Counted from the stretch's first letter, positions 8,024 to 17,736 are shown. The stretch is DNA of 64,000 nucleotides from Ktedonobacter robiniae (GCF_016587375.1 NZ_BNJG01000001.1:4546501-4610500), one strand, 5' to 3'. The notes: generated by a model not told the origin, from the letters alone. Translations and numbers: made by a program.

Positions 8024-8841
8024 GCCACTGCCCTCCTCTGGCTCAGGCCCGCCATGGCATCAGCCGACGAAGTGTACACCGTTCCCTCTTTCTTCTCAAT
8101 GAAGGTGGCCAGCCGTTGGAGGCGTGCCTCGTCTTCATAACGGGTCCATTCTGGAGCGTGCGCGGACCAGGAGACGGTTGCTCTCCGGCTAGGTACCTGT
8201 GTTAGTGCCTCGGGCGGAATGAAACGCGCGAATTGTCCACGGTCATCGACGTAGAGCGGCCCAAGCACAAAGCCATCACAGCCTGCTAGCAGAGCCTCGG
8301 CCACCAGGCGCTCGTATTCAAGGTCTGGAATATGGGGAAGGATAGGGCGTACAGCTATAAAGACAGGAATGCCAAGGCGTTTCAAGCTAGCAACGGTCTG
8401 CATACGCTCGGCAGGTGAGGGGGTATGAGGCTCGACAAGCGGGGCAGAGTCCCAGCAACTGACAGATACCAGCGCGCTTAAGGTTGTACCATACACTTCC
8501 ATCTGGCTTTGAATAGTGGCTAATCCTCCTAGTGTGGTGGCGTTCATCGCGCCCTTTGTGCTGAAATTAACATGTTTACCGTAGGTGGCCAGTCGCCCTA
8601 GCATGGCTATTCCTCGCTCGGGACGTGCGAAAGGGTCGCCATCATAGCCAAATTGGATCGTATCAAAGGCAGCTTCGTGCGCGAAAGCTTCAAACTGGGT
8701 AAGAACTTCCTCTGGATCCACGCGCGAAAGTCCAACCTCGCCACCACGCGTATAGCAGTAGCGACAGCCAAAGGGGCAGGGTTCCCCAACCGGGACAAGA
8801 ACGCGATTCTTTTCAACTTTGAACATGATGCGCTTCTTCAT
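8020..8841 (-). CDS. Radical SAM protein
   Basis: An N-terminal CPFGCRYCYT supplies the CX3CX2C ligands for the [4Fe-4S] cluster that cleaves S-adenosylmethionine. It is followed by GYDGDPFARPERG and a TIM-barrel-like domain. The total of 273 residues, without extra cysteine clusters near the C terminus, suggests a compact enzyme related to uncharacterised SPL-like/elongator-like proteins. AAAGGGG lies 8 bases before the ATG. It is coupled to the CYTH gene, but the shared substrate is unknown. Confidence 0.85.
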   Translation of the reverse strand: MKKRIMFKVEKNRVLVPVGEPCPFGCRYCYTRGGEVGLSRVDPEEVLTQFEAFAHEAAFDTIQFGYDGDPFARPERGIAMLGRLATYGKHVNFSTKGAMNATTLGGLATIQSQMEVYGTTLSALVSVSCWDSAPLVEPHTPSPAERMQTVASLKRLGIPVFIAVRPILPHIPDLEYERLVAEALLAGCDGFVLGPLYVDDRGQFARFIPPEALTQVPSRRATVSWSAHAPEWTRYEDEARLQRLATFIEKKEGTVYTSSADAMAGLSQRRAVA

Positions 8842-8992
8842 ATAGAACCCCTTTCTTACTCTTCCCTACTCACGATTTTTGGGCACATCATACTATGGAC
8901 CTGACAAGCGTACTTGTGCTTGTAAATGCACAATAGTCTGAATGCTTCTAACTCTCCCAACAAGAGTATAACACAAAATTGTTGCCTATAAT

Positions 8993-9011
8993 ACAATTTA
9001 TGCGAAATTGT
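8993..9011. promoter_or_regulatory. Inverted repeat ACAATTT-N5-AAATTGT
   Basis: Perfect 7-bp arms sit in an AT-rich stretch that contains further AAATTGT copies just before and after it. It may be a regulator binding site; the SorC protein encoded downstream is a candidate, by inference. Confidence 0.3.
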
Positions 9012-9056
9012 AAAAATTGTAGCATTTGCGCAAATAATAGGATGAATCTGAGGATA

Positions 9057-9080
9057 GTCTTAAATCAGGTTTTTTAAGAC
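9057..9080. promoter_or_regulatory. Stem-loop GTCTTAAA / TTTAAGAC
   Basis: Perfect 8-bp arms around an 8-nt loop, about 450 bp upstream of the SorC gene. It could be a weak terminator on the plus strand or an operator. Confidence 0.25.
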
Positions 9081-9524
9081 AGTTGTCATAGGTGTTGGGA
9101 GCCAGAATTTGTTGTTCAATATATGTTTCCGTGAGGACATATGTAAGCTATTGCCTGACTGGAAAGTACTTGTAATTAAAGCGGTTGGTTTGAGGGTATT
9201 GTTTGCACTTGCTTGAAAAAAGGGCGAGCGTTATACTTTGACAAAAAATAGCTGCTATGTTCTTTCCATGAAGAAGAGTAACAATACGTAGCTTTTTGTA
9301 GAAAAAAGGTCTCTCATCATACAAAGGTGGTGAAAGAAACATTTTTGAGAATATACAGGTTAAATACTTGCATTGCCTATGAATATAGGGTATGCTCTTT
9401 CTATATGTAAAAGCTAGGTAAAAGCTAGATTTTGCGTGCTTCGCTATATCCACTCCCATATGTCTGGCTGTGTTGCCCAGAGATGCAAGAAAACCTGATT
9501 CAGATGGAAAGGAATTGAGATGCT

Positions 9525-10589
9525 ATGCCAGTAGATGGGCCACAAGTAGGCGGTTCCGAGACAAGATTGCTCGGCGATGAACGCTTTCTGCGTAAAGTTG
9601 CACATCTCTACTATGAAGAGGGGAATTCTCAAGAGATGATCGCTGAGAGGGAGTATTGCTCCAGGCAGACCGTAAGTAAGGCACTCCAGAAGGCTAAAGA
9701 GCGAGGCATTGTGCGTATTTCGATTGTGCCTGATCTGCGAGCGGGCTTTTTGCGGAATCTGGCGCGTGATGTTCGTACGGAGTTGGATCTGGATGACCTG
9801 GTTCTTGTTCCGGGCCGCAGCTTTAATCATCTGAAAGAGGGCCAGTCTTCCTTTGACGATGTTGTGATTGAAATTACGACCGCGGCGGCTGATTACCTTG
9901 ATCAGCTTTTGAAAGATGGAGATAAGCTGGCTATCTGTGGTGGTAGCACATTTATGCGCAACATGGAGCGGTATCTCAAACCAACGAAACTGCTTCCCAA
10001 TCTCGATGTTGTCGCAACGATTGGTTTTGTCCAGGCTCGCACCACCTATGGCGATGCGAACTTGATTGCGCATGATATTGCGACTGCTTATGGAGGAAGG
10101 CATACCTGGTTCTGTGCAGGAGCGTTTTTCCCCAATGCCACAGACGATTTTAACTTAGAGGGATTTCAGGCCCTGATTCGAAACTATCCTATGCTAGATG
10201 CGGCCTATTCGCTGTATGAGCAAGCCTCGATTTTTATGTTGAGCGTCTGGCCTCCTCACACTAATGATGATGTTATCACGCACGGCATCATCTCTCCAGA
10301 GCAAATGCAGGCTATGGATAACCTCAATCCAGTGGCTGATATTAACCACTGGGTGTTTGACGCTAAGGGACGTTGTATCAATGAGCTTTTGGACTCGCCT
10401 CCCTATTACCTTACAGGGTTTGAGATACCTCGCTTAAAGACGATATTGCATGGCAGCGGAAAGAAGTCGATTCTCGTCGCTGGCGGTGGTCCAGACTATA
10501 TTCCAGCCATTCGCGCCGTTCTAAGGGCTGGAGTGGCTAACATTTTAATCACTGATCATGTGACCGCCCAACTTTTGTTGGAAATCTGA
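9525..10589 (+). CDS. SorC-family transcriptional regulator
   Basis: The 354-residue protein has an N-terminal helix-turn-helix (EMIAEREYCSRQTVSKALQK) and a long C-terminal sugar-phosphate-binding domain with ICGGSTF, a typical SorC phosphate-binding loop. Such proteins sense phosphorylated sugars and act as tetramers. ATG 9525 follows AAAGGA by 12 bases. The next gene on the strand is a terpene synthase rather than a sugar operon, which is unusual for the family. Confidence 0.9.
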   Translation: MPVDGPQVGGSETRLLGDERFLRKVAHLYYEEGNSQEMIAEREYCSRQTVSKALQKAKERGIVRISIVPDLRAGFLRNLARDVRTELDLDDLVLVPGRSFNHLKEGQSSFDDVVIEITTAAADYLDQLLKDGDKLAICGGSTFMRNMERYLKPTKLLPNLDVVATIGFVQARTTYGDANLIAHDIATAYGGRHTWFCAGAFFPNATDDFNLEGFQALIRNYPMLDAAYSLYEQASIFMLSVWPPHTNDDVITHGIISPEQMQAMDNLNPVADINHWVFDAKGRCINELLDSPPYYLTGFEIPRLKTILHGSGKKSILVAGGGPDYIPAIRAVLRAGVANILITDHVTAQLLLEI

Positions 10590-10621
10590 GTACGAAATGC
10601 CTACCCTGGTCATATAAAGGA

Positions 10622-10660
10622 TGCGGCAAGCTGCTCTATTGAAGAGCATATCTTGCCGCA
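10622..10660 (+). terminator. Hairpin after the SorC gene
   Basis: A 9-bp stem (TGCGGCAAG 10622-10630 / CTTGCCGCA 10652-10660) has partial inner pairing. There is no T-run. The hairpin ends 10 bases before the terpene synthase ATG and could affect its translation. Confidence 0.5.
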
Positions 10661-10670
10661 ATATAAGCTT

Positions 10671-11630
10671 ATGGAACATATACATATACCCCCGCTTTAT
10701 TGTCCCTTTGAGCCGCGTGTCAGCCCACATGTCCAGATTGTCCAGGACCATACACAGGGCTGGGTACAGCATTTCCGTCTGCTGAAGGATGAGGCCACGC
10801 GCCATTTCGCAGCAGTACGGATGGGTTGGCTCGTCGCGCGTTGCTATCCCACTGCGACAGTGGGTGAGCTATTGCTGCTTGCTGATTGGCTCACCTGGTT
10901 GTTTATTGTGGATGATCTTTTTAGTGAAGGGGCGATGAGCCAGCACCCAAAACAGATGCAGTTTATTATGAATGAATTTATTGTCACTCTCTACGGCATA
11001 ACCAAGAATTTTAAGAAACCATTAACGGAAGCGCTGCATGATCTCTGGTCGCGAACAACACAGGAGGCGACTACATCCTGGCAAGCGCGTTTTAAACGCC
11101 ACCTGGTTGCCAATTACTTCGCCGGTACATGTTGGGAGGCGGATAATCGAGCGCAGGGGCACGTGCCGGACGTGGACACATATATTGAAAATCGCCGGAG
11201 CTCTAGCGGTATGCTCATGGGGATCGACTTTATTGATTTTGTGGAGCGTATCTCCTTTCCAAGTACTTTGCGCTTGAGTGATGCTTTTCAAACGATCCTG
11301 CGCATGACGAACAATATTGTGTGCTGGGCTAATGATATCGTTTCTCTGAGGAAGGAGATAGAGCATCATGATGTAAATAACCTGGTGCTCGTGTTGCAAC
11401 ATACCTATCAATTGCCTTTGCAGGATGCCGTAAATATAACATCTGAAATGATAGAGAGAGAGACGAAGGATTTCCTCCTGGCTGAACAGCGCCTGATTAC
11501 GCATTTTCCCCTCTTTGAGGAGCAATTGCAGCGCTATACCGCAGCACTGCGCGCATTGATACGAGGAAATCTGGACTGGTCGCTTGAAACTGCACGTTAC
11601 TTACAAAAAGAGTCTACCGTCGGGAAATGA
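10671..11630 (+). CDS. Class I terpene synthase
   Basis: The protein should cyclise a linear prenyl diphosphate after Mg2+-dependent loss of diphosphate. From ATG 10671 it has 319 residues. It shows the metal-binding motif DDLFSE (81-86), the NSE triad NDIVSLRKE (221-229), the diphosphate-sensing Arg175 exactly 46 residues before the NSE motif, and a C-terminal ARYLQ Arg-Tyr pair. The N terminus IPPLYCPFEP is typical of bacterial sesquiterpene synthases. No prenyltransferase or P450 is adjacent. The product cannot be predicted by eye. A TTG at 10653 is a less likely start. Confidence 0.92.
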   Translation: MEHIHIPPLYCPFEPRVSPHVQIVQDHTQGWVQHFRLLKDEATRHFAAVRMGWLVARCYPTATVGELLLLADWLTWLFIVDDLFSEGAMSQHPKQMQFIMNEFIVTLYGITKNFKKPLTEALHDLWSRTTQEATTSWQARFKRHLVANYFAGTCWEADNRAQGHVPDVDTYIENRRSSSGMLMGIDFIDFVERISFPSTLRLSDAFQTILRMTNNIVCWANDIVSLRKEIEHHDVNNLVLVLQHTYQLPLQDAVNITSEMIERETKDFLLAEQRLITHFPLFEEQLQRYTAALRALIRGNLDWSLETARYLQKESTVGK

Positions 11631-11871
11631 GGGACAAGGTGGCGAAAAAAGGCCTCCGGTGGTACCCGAGGTTTGGGTATGTGAGCAATAACAGGCTGAA
11701 GCGTTATACTGTGTAGACAGGGCTAGATTTGTCTGTCTGGCAGATGTGCTTGAGAGTCTGAACGCAGGTGCGTTTCGTAATAATCTTAAGGAACGGGTTT
11801 TCTGTGTTTTGTTCTGTCCGCGATATTTAGAGTGGTAGCAGGCTGATTGAGTTCCAAGGAGGAGACATCGT

Positions 11872-12384
11872 ATGAGTAATCAACCTTATGGGTCGGATCC
11901 ACGATATCCGCAGCAAGGTTATCAACAGGCTCAAGAACCAACGGAACCCGTTTATAATGAGCGGGTTTACCGAAGAAATGAAGGCGATGGCTATGTCCAG
12001 AGCCAGCAGGAGCGCTATGTCGGACCCAATCAGGTGGAGCGGCGCGAGGAGGTCTATGTTAATCCTGATGTGCAGCGGGCCAAGATGCGCTATTGGGTGG
12101 CGGCAACCATCTACTTTATCCTCAGTGTGCTAGAAATTATCCTGCTTTTGCGCTTTATCTTTCGCCTGTTGGGTGCCAATGAATCTAACGGCTTCGTCAA
12201 GGGGCTGTATGATCTAAGCTATGTCTTTATGGGACCTTTCAAAGGCATCTTTAGTGATCCATCCTTTGGCCAGGCAAGCATGTTCGAGATCTCAACGTTG
12301 ATTGCAATGCTCATCTATGCTCTGATTGCCTGGGGCCTGGTGGCTCTGAGCCGGGTTGCATTGGGTCCCACGGTACGCGCTTAA
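11872..12384 (+). CDS. YggT-family membrane protein
   Basis: The 170-residue protein has a hydrophilic N-terminal part of about 70 residues rich in Tyr, Gln, Arg and Pro. A YggT domain follows, with two transmembrane regions (YWVAATIYFILSVLEIILLL and a second near the C terminus) linked by a segment containing FMGPFKGIF. YggT proteins are poorly understood membrane proteins. AAGGAGGAG lies 9 bases before the ATG. It stands alone, with a strong hairpin after it. Confidence 0.85.
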   Translation: MSNQPYGSDPRYPQQGYQQAQEPTEPVYNERVYRRNEGDGYVQSQQERYVGPNQVERREEVYVNPDVQRAKMRYWVAATIYFILSVLEIILLLRFIFRLLGANESNGFVKGLYDLSYVFMGPFKGIFSDPSFGQASMFEISTLIAMLIYALIAWGLVALSRVALGPTVRA

Positions 12385-12414
12385 AGGACTTCTCGCCACT
12401 ATGTGGCTTGCAGA

Positions 12415-12465
12415 TGATGAGATAGGGGTGGAAATGCCTGTTGCATTTCCACCCCTATCTCATCA
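12415..12465. terminator. 23-bp perfect hairpin between convergent genes
   Basis: Arms 12415-12437 and 12443-12465 with a 5-nt loop, no T-run. It sits between the YggT gene and the converging amidase gene. Confidence 0.75.
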
Positions 12466-12502
12466 CCCTGCTCAGCGTTGCAGACGCCGAGAACATCTCT
12501 TT

Positions 12503-14011
12503 TTACTTGACTTCGATCGTGTCTAGATATTTGGGCGTGCGACGGATGCGTGTGCCTTGCTCAAAGGCGTAGGCGAGGCGGATAAGGGTTGCTTCGCTGT
12601 AAGCTCGACCCATAAAGGTCAGCCCTACGGGAAGCTCAAAGATAAAGCCTGCCGGGACGGTGATCGCGGGGTAGCCTGCCAGGGCCGCGGGCTGAGAGCT
12701 TCCACCGAGTGGATGGTCTCCATCGATGACATCAATGCACCAGGCGGGGGCACCTGTGGGCATGATCAGGGCGTCCAGGTTATACTGCTCCATAATGGCA
12801 TCAATCCCCTCCTGGCGCGAGAAGCGGCGATTCTCCTCCAGGGCGTGCAGGTAGGTAGAATCATCCAACCCCACTGTCTCCTGGGCGCGCAGGAGTAGTT
12901 CCTGTCCAAAATAGGGTAATTCCTCGGTGGCATGAGCCTTGTTAAAGGCGATGATCTCCTCCAAGCTGCGCACGGGACTACTTTCGAGATCCGCCAGGTA
13001 GCTATTAAGGTCGGCCTTAAACTCATGCAGCAAGACGATCATCTCGCTTTGGGACTCGCTCATCTGCCTGGCTGTGGGAATATTGGCGGGATCAATAATC
13101 TCAGCTCCCAGGCTCCGCAATTGCTCGATAGCCTCTTCAATAATGGCGTCCGCTCTGGCGCTATAGCCAAAATAGACATCGCGTGCCACCCCAATGCGTG
13201 CTCCCTTTAACCCATTGCCATCGAGAAATTTCGTGTAGTCAATTGCCTCTGGATGAGGATTCTCGTGACTTGTCGGATCGAGCTCATCGGGGCCGGTAAT
13301 GGCGCTTAGAAGGGCGGCGGCATCTGCGACCGTGCGCGCCATTGGACCAACAGTATCCTGGCTATGCGCGATAGGTACCACACCCGCGCGGCTGGTCAGA
13401 CCGACTGTTGGCTTGATGCCGACGAGACAGGAGACGGCTGAGGGACAGAGGATAGAACCATCGGTCTCAGTTCCCAGTGCTGCGGTAGCCAGGTTTGCGG
13501 CGATGGCCGTGCCTGAGCCGGAACTGGAGCCACAGGGTGTACGATTGAGCACATAGGGGTTGCGGGTCTGACCTCCTCGGCCACTCCAACCACTGGAAGA
13601 GGCGTCTGAGCGAAAGTTGGCCCATTCGCTGAGGTTGGTTTTCCCCAGGAGAATGGCTCCCGCTTCGCGGAGTTTGCGCGCCACCGTTGCGTCGCGACGT
13701 GGGCGTGATCCAAGCAGAGCCAGGGATCCAGCGGTGGTCTCCATCTGGTCGGCGGTAGCGATGTTATCTTTGAGCAGGATGGGGATGCCGTGGAGTGGAC
13801 CTCGTGGCTCCGTGTTTCGGCGCTCCTCGTCAAGCGCGTCGGCGATCTCAAGGGCCTCGGGATTGATCTCAAGGACAGATCGCAGATGTGGCCCCTGCTG
13901 GTCAAACTGCTGGATGCGTTCGATATAGTCTTCGGTTAACTGGCGCGCGGTAAGGCGCCCGGAGTCCATGGCGGCCTGTAGCTCGGCAATGCTTGCCTCT
14001 TCCAATTGCAT
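12503..14011 (-). CDS. Amidase signature family hydrolase
   Basis: The 502-residue enzyme has the Ser-cisSer-Lys triad of the family: Lys81 in ILLKDN, cis-Ser162 in GSSSGSG and nucleophile Ser186 in GTETDGSI, with the expected 24-residue spacing. It should hydrolyse C-N amide bonds in the cytoplasm. There is no signal peptide. It lacks the GatB/GatC neighbours that would suggest tRNA amidotransferase, so a catabolic amidase is more likely. AAAGGG lies 8 bases upstream of the ATG. The substrate is unknown. Confidence 0.92.
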   Translation of the reverse strand: MQLEEASIAELQAAMDSGRLTARQLTEDYIERIQQFDQQGPHLRSVLEINPEALEIADALDEERRNTEPRGPLHGIPILLKDNIATADQMETTAGSLALLGSRPRRDATVARKLREAGAILLGKTNLSEWANFRSDASSSGWSGRGGQTRNPYVLNRTPCGSSSGSGTAIAANLATAALGTETDGSILCPSAVSCLVGIKPTVGLTSRAGVVPIAHSQDTVGPMARTVADAAALLSAITGPDELDPTSHENPHPEAIDYTKFLDGNGLKGARIGVARDVYFGYSARADAIIEEAIEQLRSLGAEIIDPANIPTARQMSESQSEMIVLLHEFKADLNSYLADLESSPVRSLEEIIAFNKAHATEELPYFGQELLLRAQETVGLDDSTYLHALEENRRFSRQEGIDAIMEQYNLDALIMPTGAPAWCIDVIDGDHPLGGSSQPAALAGYPAITVPAGFIFELPVGLTFMGRAYSEATLIRLAYAFEQGTRIRRTPKYLDTIEVK

Positions 14012-14339
14012 ATATACCCTTTCTGCACGGAGGAAGTTTGATCTCTTTGTGTATATATGCTCTGGAAAGCGTGTTCCTCACATTGACTACCATACGAGTA
14101 CGCTTAGTACTTTGAAGGTGGAAACCAAAATGGCTAAGCAAGGACTTTAATCATTGTCCTATGAATAAAAAATGTCGAGAGAGCTTTATAACATAGTAGT
14201 TGACCTTTGCATCAGTAGTGTGTTGCCCTTCTGTTGATTCGAGTGCATAAAAGCCCTTTGCTTGTATGTCTGATCTTTTTGCTGAGAGTACGCTTATATG
14301 CTTCAGTGTTAGCTCATTATTCCAGGGAGTGAACCGCCC
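14012..14339. other. Divergent intergenic region, amidase / histidine kinase
   Basis: 328 bp with no supportable gene; short frames here look random. It must contain the promoters of both flanking genes, but I see no strong promoter match. Confidence 0.4.
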
Positions 14340-16022
14340 ATGTCTACCCAGATTAAGCAGGAGAGAATGCCAGATTTTCGTCAAGAGATACCACCTGAAA
14401 CTGATAAATTGTTGGTATGCTCCGCCTCGCCTGCTCCCAAAGAGCGTGTGCCCTGGGCTGTGCGCCTCAAAAATTTTCTCCAGTCTTCTTCATTCTCACC
14501 CGAATGGCTTCCTCCCTCCTTACAATCTCCTTTTGTTGGGTATCTTCTGGCGGTGCTGCTCCCTATCTTGATGGTTGGGTGTGTGTACCTGATTACATGT
14601 TTTTTGCCTTCGTTTCGCTTTGCGAGCGCTCCCATTATCCTGGCTGTTGTTCTCATCTCATTGGGGTGGGGAACGCTATCTGGCTTGCTTGCTACCCTGG
14701 TGGGGACGCTCGCATTGACAATCTTAGTCGTTCCCTCGCTGATGCCGCTGACCTTTGATCATGATGAGTATGTCTATAGTGCGATTATGTTTACAATTAT
14801 TGGCATCAGCTTGAGCCTGCTTACCAGCCAGACTCAGCATGCCCGTCGGCAGTCTACAAGAGCGCAAGTTTCCGCTGAATCTACCAGGGGCTTTCTCTAC
14901 CATATTCTCATGCATGCGCCGACTCCTATTGCGGTTGTAAGCGTGCCTGAATACCGTTTTGAGTTGATCAATTCCCATGCCTCTCGTTGCTTTGGCATGT
15001 GCGCTTCCACAATTCTTGGGAGGTCGGTAGGTGAGATCATTACACATGATGATATTCGCCAGGTTATCCCGGCTCTCGATTGGGTTCAGAAGACTGGGAA
15101 TGAATTATCCCTTCAGGAGCGCCCTTTCTTTGTTGATCTACGTTGTGATGGCGGGCGTGTGAAGCAGTACTTTAACATCTACTATCAGCCGATGTTTAGC
15201 CTGCAAGGCGTCCTGGATGGCATTATTATCTTTGGCGTGGATATAACTGAACAGGTAGAAGCGCGACAGAAGATCGAACAGCTACTCTCCCAACTCGATA
15301 GCTTTATCGGGGTGGTGGCCCATGAATTGCGTACGCCTTTAACTGCTACCAAGACCAGTCTGCAAATCGCGCAGCGCAAATTGAAGCGCACGCTCACAAC
15401 GCAACCGCTGCCGGGCGTCTCTCTACAGAAAAATGAGGTATTGGGCGCGTTAAGGAAGAATCTCATGCGGGCAGAGCAACAGGTGGACCTGCAAAATCGC
15501 CTGGTAGGAGATTTATTGGACGCATCCCGTATGCGTTCTGATCGCCTAGAACTGCATTCCAGGCACTGCGACATCACACGTATCGTTCAGGAGTGTGTCG
15601 ATGTACAACGAGAGCAACACCCCCAACGTGTGCTGACATTGAAGATGCCCTCAACTCAGAATATCTCGATCATGGCCGATCCTGACCGCGTTGGACAGGT
15701 GGTGACGAATTATCTCACCAATGCGCTTAAATATTCCGATGCGGAATACCCCGTCGCGGTTGAGGTCACGCTGAAAGGGGCACATGTGCGTGTCTCTGTG
15801 TGTGATCAGGGACCGGGTCTCCAGCCGGAGCAGCAGGAACATCTCTGGGACCGCTTTTACCGCGTGCCGGGTATTCACGTGCGCAGTGGTTCTGGCGTTG
15901 GTCTGGGCCTGGGTCTGTATATCTGTCGTTCTATCATGGAGCGCCTGGGAGGAACAACAGGCGTGCAAAGCCGGACAGGTGAGGGTTCGACCTTCTGGTT
16001 CACCCTGCCTGTGAGTGCGTAG
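14340..16022 (+). CDS. Orphan membrane sensor histidine kinase
   Basis: The 560-residue protein has four closely spaced N-terminal transmembrane helices (about 60-165), resembling the DUF4118/KdpD-like module. A PAS domain (about 190-310) follows, then the HisKA H-box VVAHELRTPL with His328, and HATPase motifs NYLTNALKYSD, DQGPGL and GVGLGLGLYI. It would autophosphorylate His328 in response to a signal sensed by the membrane or PAS part. No response regulator gene is adjacent. AGGGAG lies about 11 bases before the ATG. Confidence 0.93.
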   Translation: MSTQIKQERMPDFRQEIPPETDKLLVCSASPAPKERVPWAVRLKNFLQSSSFSPEWLPPSLQSPFVGYLLAVLLPILMVGCVYLITCFLPSFRFASAPIILAVVLISLGWGTLSGLLATLVGTLALTILVVPSLMPLTFDHDEYVYSAIMFTIIGISLSLLTSQTQHARRQSTRAQVSAESTRGFLYHILMHAPTPIAVVSVPEYRFELINSHASRCFGMCASTILGRSVGEIITHDDIRQVIPALDWVQKTGNELSLQERPFFVDLRCDGGRVKQYFNIYYQPMFSLQGVLDGIIIFGVDITEQVEARQKIEQLLSQLDSFIGVVAHELRTPLTATKTSLQIAQRKLKRTLTTQPLPGVSLQKNEVLGALRKNLMRAEQQVDLQNRLVGDLLDASRMRSDRLELHSRHCDITRIVQECVDVQREQHPQRVLTLKMPSTQNISIMADPDRVGQVVTNYLTNALKYSDAEYPVAVEVTLKGAHVRVSVCDQGPGLQPEQQEHLWDRFYRVPGIHVRSGSGVGLGLGLYICRSIMERLGGTTGVQSRTGEGSTFWFTLPVSA

Positions 16023-16084
16023 TAGGCAAGGGGATAAGAAATATGGTACGCTGCTAGCAGACTAGATATTGTGAGGGGGGAAGT

Positions 16085-16711
16085 ATGTCAACTGTTCTTG
16101 AACATATCCTACGGAGTCGCCTGGTCGCCATTGTGCGCCTGGATCACTATGAAAATGCCTTAGATATCGCTCGCGCGCTCCTGGCGGGTGGCGTCACCGA
16201 GATTGAATTCACGCTGACCGGTAAGGGTGCCAATCAGGCGATTACCGAGGTACGCTCGGCTCTGGGCGAGCAGATGCGTATCGGGGTTGGCTCGGTGCTG
16301 GAGGCTCGTGCGGCTGAAGAGGCTATCGCCGCAGGGGCGCAATTCGTGGTGACGCCTGTCGTTGTGCCTGATGTCATTGTCGCCTGTAAAGCGGCTGGGG
16401 TTCCTATTTTGTGTGGAGCATTGACCCCAACCGAGGCTCTAAACGCGTATCGTGCGGGAGCCGATCTTATCAAAATTTTTCCTGCGCGCGTAGGTGGGCC
16501 ACAATATATTAAGGATATCCTGGCGCCTCTGCCGCAGTTGCGTGTCGTTCCAACTGGTGGGGTTAGACCGGAGAACGCGCGCACCTTCCTGGATGCGGGC
16601 GCTGTGGCCGTTGCTATGGGTGGCAACCTTGTCTCAACAAAGGCGGTTGCGGCCGGCGATTGGGAATATATCACGGCCCAGGCACGTGCCGCCGTCGAGG
16701 CGGTGCGCTAA
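16085..16711 (+). CDS. eda: KHG/KDPG aldolase
   Basis: The 208-residue protein cleaves 2-keto-3-deoxy-6-phosphogluconate to pyruvate and glyceraldehyde 3-phosphate. It shows EIEFTLTGKGA and GVGSVLEA, the GAQFVVTP segment, Schiff-base Lys in DLIKIFPA, and the phosphate loop VPTGGVRPENA. GAGGGGGG lies just upstream of the ATG. It forms an operon with the sugar kinase 36 bp downstream, giving the two final steps from 2-keto-3-deoxygluconate to central metabolism. Confidence 0.93.
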   Translation: MSTVLEHILRSRLVAIVRLDHYENALDIARALLAGGVTEIEFTLTGKGANQAITEVRSALGEQMRIGVGSVLEARAAEEAIAAGAQFVVTPVVVPDVIVACKAAGVPILCGALTPTEALNAYRAGADLIKIFPARVGGPQYIKDILAPLPQLRVVPTGGVRPENARTFLDAGAVAVAMGGNLVSTKAVAAGDWEYITAQARAAVEAVR

Positions 16712-16747
16712 GGTGGGGCACTGTTGTGATGTTGAAGGGAGCGTTTC

Positions 16748-17656
16748 ATGTATGATGTGGTAACGCTTGGCGAGTGCATGGCCGTGCTCTATCCCACCGA
16801 ACCAGTCCCAATGGATCGCGTCTCCACGTTAACGCTTGATATCGCGGGGGCTGAATCGAATACGGCCATTGGCTTGAGCCAGTTGGGACACCGTGTGCGT
16901 TTTGTGAGCCAGGTGGGCAATGATTCGCTTGGCCAGCGCATTCGAACTACGCTGATGCAGGAGGGCGTGGATACCACGTATCTCTTGACTGATTCGGACG
17001 CCCAGACAGGCGTCTTCTTCCGCGAGTGGCTACCAGATGGGGCAAGGCGTGTGCAGTATTATCGACGCGCCTCCGCCGCTAGCAGGCTCAGCCCTGAGCA
17101 CCTGAAGCCGGAGATGTTCGCGGGCGCGCACATCGTGCATATGACAGGTATTACTCCCGCGCTGAGCGAGACGTGCGCGGCGAGCGTGGCACGTGCCGTA
17201 GAACTTGCGCATGAGGCGGGCGCGCTGGTCTCCTTTGATCCAAATTATCGCGCACCACTATGGAGCGTGGAGGCTGCACGAGTGGCTCTCCTTCCGCTCA
17301 TGGCCCAGGCTGATATCCTGCTACTGGGCCACGAAGACGCGCATGCCATCCTGGGGACGCATGACGAGGAAGAGGTGCTTGCCACTATGCCAGGTTTTCG
17401 TGCCCAGGTAGTCGTATTGAAGCAAGCCGAAAAAGGGGCCTGCGCCAGGGCTGGGGAGGCGCGTGTCGCGATTCCCGCGATGCCAGTGCCCGAGGTTATT
17501 GACCCGGTAGGCGCAGGCGATGGCTTTAATGCTGGTTTCCTCTCGGGCTGGCTACGTGGTTATGCGCTGGCCGATGCCTTGCGCCTGGGGGCGCAGGTAG
17601 GCGCACAGATTGTCTCACTGGCAGGCGACTATGCACACAGCCGCGACAAGGCTTAG
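16748..17656 (+). CDS. kdgK: 2-keto-3-deoxygluconate kinase (PfkB family)
   Basis: The PfkB/ribokinase fold is clear: an N-terminal GAESNTAIGLSQLG motif, the central FDPNYRAPLW strand, and the C-terminal anion-hole motif DPVGAGDGFNAGF with its catalytic Asp. Length is 302 residues. Pairing with the KDPG aldolase upstream supports KDG as substrate, phosphorylated with ATP. AAGGGAG precedes the ATG. The source of KDG (galacturonate, gluconate or galactonate breakdown) is not encoded nearby. Confidence 0.88.
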   Translation: MYDVVTLGECMAVLYPTEPVPMDRVSTLTLDIAGAESNTAIGLSQLGHRVRFVSQVGNDSLGQRIRTTLMQEGVDTTYLLTDSDAQTGVFFREWLPDGARRVQYYRRASAASRLSPEHLKPEMFAGAHIVHMTGITPALSETCAASVARAVELAHEAGALVSFDPNYRAPLWSVEAARVALLPLMAQADILLLGHEDAHAILGTHDEEEVLATMPGFRAQVVVLKQAEKGACARAGEARVAIPAMPVPEVIDPVGAGDGFNAGFLSGWLRGYALADALRLGAQVGAQIVSLAGDYAHSRDKA

Positions 17657-17688
17657 TCAGATATTGTTGGGTATTGACAGGTATTTAA

Positions 17689-17726
17689 AAAGGGCCCTCG
17701 AAGCAGACCTGCTTCGAGGGCCCTTT
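17689..17726. terminator. 18-bp hairpin between convergent genes
   Basis: Arms 17689-17706 and 17709-17726 (AAAGGGCCCTCGAAGCAG and its complement) meet with only two bases between them. It lies between kdgK and the converging RND gene and would act in both directions. Confidence 0.8.
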
Positions 17727-17736
17727 GGTGTTTCAT

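Larger units (their letters stand above)
8842..9524. other. AT-rich intergenic region before the SorC gene
   Basis: 683 bp without a credible gene. A minus-strand frame at 9148-9459 has atypical AT-rich composition and no family resemblance. The region contains inverted repeats at 8993-9011 and 9057-9080 that could be operators. Confidence 0.55.

Noticed and set aside
9148..9459. Minus-strand 103-codon frame in the AT-rich gap before the SorC gene
   Set aside because: AT-rich random-looking sequence, no ribosome site and no domain.
14151..14384. Minus-strand 77-codon frame overlapping the histidine kinase start
   Set aside because: Overlaps a clear gene start, no supporting signals.
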